DNA from: Vibrio gigantis
Lineage (GTDB): Bacteria; Pseudomonadota; Gammaproteobacteria; Enterobacterales; Vibrionaceae
DNA length: 64,000 bases
Assembly: GCF_024347515.1 (NCBI RefSeq)
Contig: NZ_AP025492.1
Location: forward strand, 3,224,001-3,288,000
Direction: 5' to 3'
How positions within the stretch are numbered: position 1 is the stretch's first letter; every line of letters begins with the position of its first letter. A program made the translations under genes and the position numbers. The notes below the pieces were generated by a model. That model was not told where the DNA came from. It ran no database searches and worked only from the letters and a program-made list of their open reading frames with translations. Positions 58,936 through 64,000 of this stretch are shown in pieces.

Positions 58936-59184
58936 ATGACATGTCTTCATTGCAATAAAAATGAAAAAATCTTCAACAAACTCGGTCGTTGCCAACGTTG
59001 TATGAATCAGCTCACGGTGTTGTCGATATTAAGTTGGGGAGTATGGTGGCTGTTTTTCAGGGAAGGCCCAAAAACCATCAACGCCATCGCTTTGATGATG
59101 GCAGCTTTCGCATTCAGTGGCTTATTGTCGTTGCATTGGATAATGAAGTTTTTGGTGCTGCCTTTAAGGAACAAAAAGCGTTAG
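58936..59184 (+). CDS. Small zinc-ribbon membrane protein (DUF3624-like)
   Basis: An 82-residue protein with CLHC and CQRC at about residues 3-6 and 19-22, a possible zinc knuckle, then two hydrophobic helices (about 28-41 and 49-76) and a basic end RNKKR. It resembles the Vibrio family DUF3624, of unknown function. Divergent from the RidA gene across 87 bases. No strong Shine-Dalgarno lies before the ATG, so the exact start is less sure. Nothing in the context points to a function. Confidence 0.75.
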   Translation: MTCLHCNKNEKIFNKLGRCQRCMNQLTVLSILSWGVWWLFFREGPKTINAIALMMAAFAFSGLLSLHWIMKFLVLPLRNKKR

Positions 59185-59288
59185 CAGCAGTGTTTGTTAG
59201 ATAGGCAATAATGGTTAGATGATAGGTTCAATACTCCGATAATTGGTCACAACAATCGAACGAGTATAATTTCCCAAACAGCAGATAG

Positions 59289-59325
59289 AAAAAAGCCCCA
59301 GAACCAATCGATTCTAGGGCTTTCT
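59289..59325 (-). terminator. Distal terminator of the arg operon
   Basis: A 10-bp stem AGCCCTAGAA / TTCTGGGGCT (one wobble pair) with a 10-base loop and six Ts on the minus strand. It lies behind the proximal terminator at 59388-59415, forming a tandem pair. Confidence 0.8.
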
Positions 59326-59387
59326 TAGAAAATTCTAAGAAAAAGCAGTGGTACTTTAATAGACCGGGCTTTTCTTAGTTTGTTCCC

Positions 59388-59415
59388 AAAAAAGATCAGA
59401 TTTTTGATCTTTTTT
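59388..59415 (-). terminator. Proximal terminator after argH(A)
   Basis: An 11-bp A/T-rich stem around AGATCA / TGATCT with a 6-base loop and a six-T run on the minus strand, 23 bases after the argH(A) stop. Confidence 0.8.
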
Positions 59416-59438
59416 TTAGGGACTATAAAATCAATGCC

Positions 59439-61373
<1,935 letters not shown>

Positions 61374-61421
61374 TCAGTATTTTTCTGATGGTTTAAACTT
61401 ACGGCAATTCAAAATGAAAAT

Positions 61422-61456
61422 AAAGTATTAATTCATTTTTTTAACATATTTATTCA
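61422..61456 (-). promoter_or_regulatory. Candidate tandem ARG boxes upstream of argH(A)
   Basis: On the minus strand, TGAATAAATATGTT and TGAATTAATACTTT each have a perfect TGAAT half-site and an AT-only centre, and their starts are 21 bases apart, the spacing of paired ArgR sites. The second half-sites are poor (2 of 5 each), so the match is moderate. Confidence 0.5.
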
Positions 61457-61554
61457 CCAAAAGATTCATCCATTGATTCTTTACAGCGTAGAGCGCGAAT
61501 TATATGCCATCCCATAGTAAAAACCGAAGCTGATTTATTAGGCGATTAGAAAGT

Positions 61555-61591
61555 AAAAAGCCCACTCACTAATCAATAGTGAGTGGGCTTT
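61555..61591 (-). terminator. Rho-independent terminator after argG
   Basis: A 15-bp perfect stem AAAGCCCACTCACTA and its complement with a 5-base loop and TTTTTAC on the minus strand, 70 bases after the argG stop. Confidence 0.92.
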
Positions 61592-61660
61592 GCATAATAA
61601 TGTCTGTTTACTGGCCTTCAACCTTTCGCTAAAAGCTAGCTCGCTAACTCATTGTTAGGA

Positions 61661-62872
61661 TTACTTTTGGCTATTCAGGGCACGAATACGGCTTGATAGC
61701 GAGTAAAGACGGATGAAGCCTTCAGCGTGGCTTTGGTCGTAAACTTCATCTTCACCAAAGGTTGCAAACTCTTCTGAGTACAGGCTGTTGTCAGAACGCT
61801 TCTGAGTCACCGTTGCATGGCCTTTGTAAAGTTTGATAACCACTTCACCATTCACGTCTTGTGCTAGCTCTTCTGTCGCTGCAAGGATTGACTTACACAG
61901 TGGAGTGAACCAACGACCGTCGTATACAAGGTGAGAAGCTTTAACACCCAGCTCTTCACGGAATTCGAATGCCGCTTTATCAAGAACCAGTTGTTCTACT
62001 GCGCGCAGTGCTTCCATCATGATTGTGCCACCCGGAGTTTCGTAACAACCACGAGACTTCATGCCAACAAGACGGTTTTCTACGATATCGATACGACCAA
62101 CACCGTGCTTAGCACCCTTCTCGTTTAGGTAAACCAGTGCGTTGTATGGCGTCATTGTTTCACCATCTACCGCTACCACTTCGCCTTTTTCAACTTTAAG
62201 CGTCACTGTTTCAGATTCGTTTGGCGCTTGCTCTGGGTCTACAGTCCAAGCCCAGCAATCTTCGTTAGGTGCGTTCCATGTATTTTCTAGAACGCCACCT
62301 TCTGTTGAGATGTGCCATGCGTTTGCATCACGCGAGTAAATCTTAGTAAGAGAAGCGGTACAAGGGATGTTACGCTCTGCTAGGTAATCTAGACACTCTT
62401 CACGGCTCACTAGATCCCACTCACGCCATGGTGCAATTACGTGTAGGTCTGGTGCTAGTGCTGCGAATGCACCTTCAAAACGAACTTGGTCATTACCTTT
62501 ACCAGTACAACCGTGACACAGCGCGTCAGCACCTACTTTACGTGCGACTTCAACCTGCGCTTTCGCGATGATTGGACGAGCCATAGAAGTACCTAGTAGG
62601 TATTTGCCTTCGTAGTAAGCGCCTGTTTTTAGTGTTGGGTAGATGTAATCTGCCACCATCTCTTCTTTAAGGTCTGCGATGTAACACTCAGAAGCACCAG
62701 AAGCTTTCGCTTTCTCCTCGATACCAATCAACTCTTCGTCGCCTTGACCAACATCCGCGACAAACGCAACCACTTCACAGTCATAATTTTCTTTCAACCA
62801 TGGGATGATTACTGATGTGTCTAGACCGCCAGAGTAGGCTACTACAACTTTCTTTACGTTAACTTTGCTCAT
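61661..62872 (-). CDS. argG: Argininosuccinate synthase
   Basis: A 403-residue ATP-dependent enzyme joining citrulline and aspartate. The pyrophosphatase loop [10 protein letters not shown] is at residues 10-19, and [13 protein letters not shown] and the citrulline site are intact. The ATG at 62870-62872 follows AGGAG; a longer in-frame reading was rejected. This is the short (about 400) argG type, unlike the 447-residue E. coli enzyme. It follows argB by 113 bases and ends in a terminator before argH(A). Confidence 0.97.
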   Translation of the reverse strand: MSKVNVKKVVVAYSGGLDTSVIIPWLKENYDCEVVAFVADVGQGDEELIGIEEKAKASGASECYIADLKEEMVADYIYPTLKTGAYYEGKYLLGTSMARPIIAKAQVEVARKVGADALCHGCTGKGNDQVRFEGAFAALAPDLHVIAPWREWDLVSREECLDYLAERNIPCTASLTKIYSRDANAWHISTEGGVLENTWNAPNEDCWAWTVDPEQAPNESETVTLKVEKGEVVAVDGETMTPYNALVYLNEKGAKHGVGRIDIVENRLVGMKSRGCYETPGGTIMMEALRAVEQLVLDKAAFEFREELGVKASHLVYDGRWFTPLCKSILAATEELAQDVNGEVVIKLYKGHATVTQKRSDNSLYSEEFATFGEDEVYDQSHAEGFIRLYSLSSRIRALNSQK

Positions 62873-62985
62873 TTTCTTTCTCCTAGTTTCCATACTGCAC
62901 ATGGCGGTCAGCGTTGGAAATGACTTCATAATTATATGTTTATTTAATTTGTCTAAATTCTTTAAGCAGTGACTCGTTGTGAGAA

Positions 62986-63774
62986 CTACTGAGGTAAAAA
63001 CTGTGTTCCTATGCTTTTACCTGAAAACAGTTGTGTTAGCTTTTCTGGATATCGCCAAGTAGCCACTTCGATTGGTCGTCCGAGGTCGTTAGCGGCTTCT
63101 AGTGCGGCTTGAACCTTAACGATCATGCCGTCAGTAATCACTTTACCAGCAATAAGGTCATCGGCTTGTTGTTGATTAAGGCTTGGAATGAGGTGCCCTT
63201 TGCCATCCAACACACCACTTACATCAGAAAGAAGTACTAGCTCAGCATCAAGTGCGCCAGCAACGGCAACCGCAGCTTGGTCGGCATTGACGTTCATCAG
63301 TTGCCCTTGCTCTGTTAGACCAATAGAGCTAATGATTGGCAGTGAGCCAGCATTAAGAATCGCTTGCAGGACGGTTGAGTCGCCCGGCTCCGCTTTTCCT
63401 ACTGCACCCAACTCAGGGTTCAGTTCGCTCACTTTGCATAAACCACCATCTGCTAGGCTCAAACCAACGGCATTGATACCGTCTTTAATCGCCTGACCTT
63501 GCAGTAATTTATTCGCCGTACCCGCTAGTGCACCAGCAATCACAGGGATCTGATCATAAGGAGTAACACGTAGCCCTTCTTTCTTAACGGTTTCGAGGTT
63601 CAATTTATTCATCAAATCATCAACAAGGTAACCACCACCGTGAACAATCACGATTGGTCGTTGTGCCTGTTGTTGGTAAGCAGAGATAGCACCAAATAAC
63701 TTGCTAAGTGTTTCACCACAAGATAGCGCAGCGCCACCTAACTTTATGATTAATGGTTGATTATTAAGGCTCAT
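62986..63774 (-). CDS. argB: Acetylglutamate kinase
   Basis: A 262-residue amino acid kinase, second step of arginine synthesis. IIKLGGAAL near residue 9 and [15 protein letters not shown] near residue 45 form the phosphate and acetylglutamate sites, and [13 protein letters not shown] is the nucleotide segment. Short, N-helix-lacking type like E. coli ArgB (258), therefore probably not inhibited by arginine. It follows argC by 12 bases. Confidence 0.97.
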   Translation of the reverse strand: MSLNNQPLIIKLGGAALSCGETLSKLFGAISAYQQQAQRPIVIVHGGGYLVDDLMNKLNLETVKKEGLRVTPYDQIPVIAGALAGTANKLLQGQAIKDGINAVGLSLADGGLCKVSELNPELGAVGKAEPGDSTVLQAILNAGSLPIISSIGLTEQGQLMNVNADQAAVAVAGALDAELVLLSDVSGVLDGKGHLIPSLNQQQADDLIAGKVITDGMIVKVQAALEAANDLGRPIEVATWRYPEKLTQLFSGKSIGTQFLPQ

Positions 63775-63786
63775 ATCTAGATTTCC

Positions 63787-64000
63787 TTACACTAACGCAG
63801 TTAATGGCGCAAAACCATAACGTAAATTTAAACACTGCATCGCTTGGCTAGATGCACCCTTTAATAAGTTATCAATCGCTGAAACAACGATGATATGTTG
63901 ACCTTGAACCTTCCAACCTAAATCACAGAAAGGTGTCTGTTCTACATCTTGAATTCTTGGCAATGTCTCTTCGAGTAATCTCACCGCAGGTTTACCTTGG
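63787..64000 (-). CDS. argC: N-acetyl-gamma-glutamyl-phosphate reductase, C-terminal part
   Basis: Only the last 70 codons are in the window. The reading frame continues to base 64000 ([14 protein letters not shown]), so an apparent start at 63984 is an artefact. The segment [20 protein letters not shown], then [20 protein letters not shown], is typical ArgC C-terminus with the conserved NLLKGAA-type motif. ArgC reduces N-acetylglutamyl phosphate to the semialdehyde. It is followed by argB in the argCBGH order of vibrios. Confidence 0.96.
   Translation of the reverse strand, partial: QGKPAVRLLEETLPRIQDVEQTPFCDLGWKVQGQHIIVVSAIDNLLKGASSQAMQCLNLRYGFAPLTALV

Overview
This window is a stretch of a Vibrio primary chromosome. 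Every recognisable protein is of gammaproteobacterial type. The gene order matches the Vibrio str/S10-to-argCBGH region and is largely collinear with the E. coli tuf-fusA-rpsGL-tusBCD-yheO-fkpA-slyXD-kefBG-yheSTU-prkB-crp and trpS-gph-rpe-dam-damX-aroBK-hof/pil-mrcA blocks. Vibrio markers are the argH(A) fusion, the Prx5-glutaredoxin fusion beside oxyR, a DUF3624-like protein and GlyGly-CTERM secreted nucleases. Base composition is moderate in genes and AT-rich between them. I suspect the Splendidus clade, but the sequence alone does not prove it. No rRNA, tRNA, CRISPR array, prophage or intact insertion sequence was seen.

Layout. 1-4.6 kb: the S10 ribosomal protein operon (minus strand, rpsJ to a truncated rplP) with its leader and promoter. 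4.7-9.4 kb: the str operon (rpsL-rpsG-fusA-tuf) with a very good sigma-70 promoter. 9.5-12.2 kb: tusDCB tRNA thiolation genes, yheO and fkpA. 12.3-18.3 kb: a WD40-repeat lipoprotein gene, slyX, iaaA, slyD, yheV and the KefB/KefG potassium efflux system. 18.4-24.5 kb: yheS, a TIGR02444 gene, yheT, a 266-bp element with terminal inverted repeats, yheU, prkB and crp. 24.6-30.6 kb: arginine succinyltransferase catabolic genes (argD/astC, astA, astD, a DUF1338 gene) and pabA. 30.7-39.5 kb: an accessory-looking block with an endonuclease I, two tandem ExeM/NucH-type surface nucleases and a porin. 40-51.7 kb: trpS, gph, rpe, dam, damX, aroBK and pilMNOPQ. 51.9-58.1 kb: mrcA, then oxyR divergent from a peroxiredoxin-glutaredoxin gene and an orphan disulfide reductase. 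58.2-64 kb: a tandem repeat, a RidA-family gene, a DUF3624-like gene and argCBGH(A).

How the genes fit together. Most of the window is housekeeping: translation, envelope and DNA maintenance, type IV pilus assembly and arginine metabolism. The two parts that most repay a second look are the nuclease-porin block and the oxidative-stress block. In the first, one of the two ExeM paralogues has lost active-site residues that the other keeps. In the second, a near-consensus OxyR operator sits in the oxyR/prx divergent region and a flavin disulfide reductase carries a three-cysteine C-terminal tail. I found no strong evidence for an entirely new system; the findings list gives candidates with the tests that would settle them.
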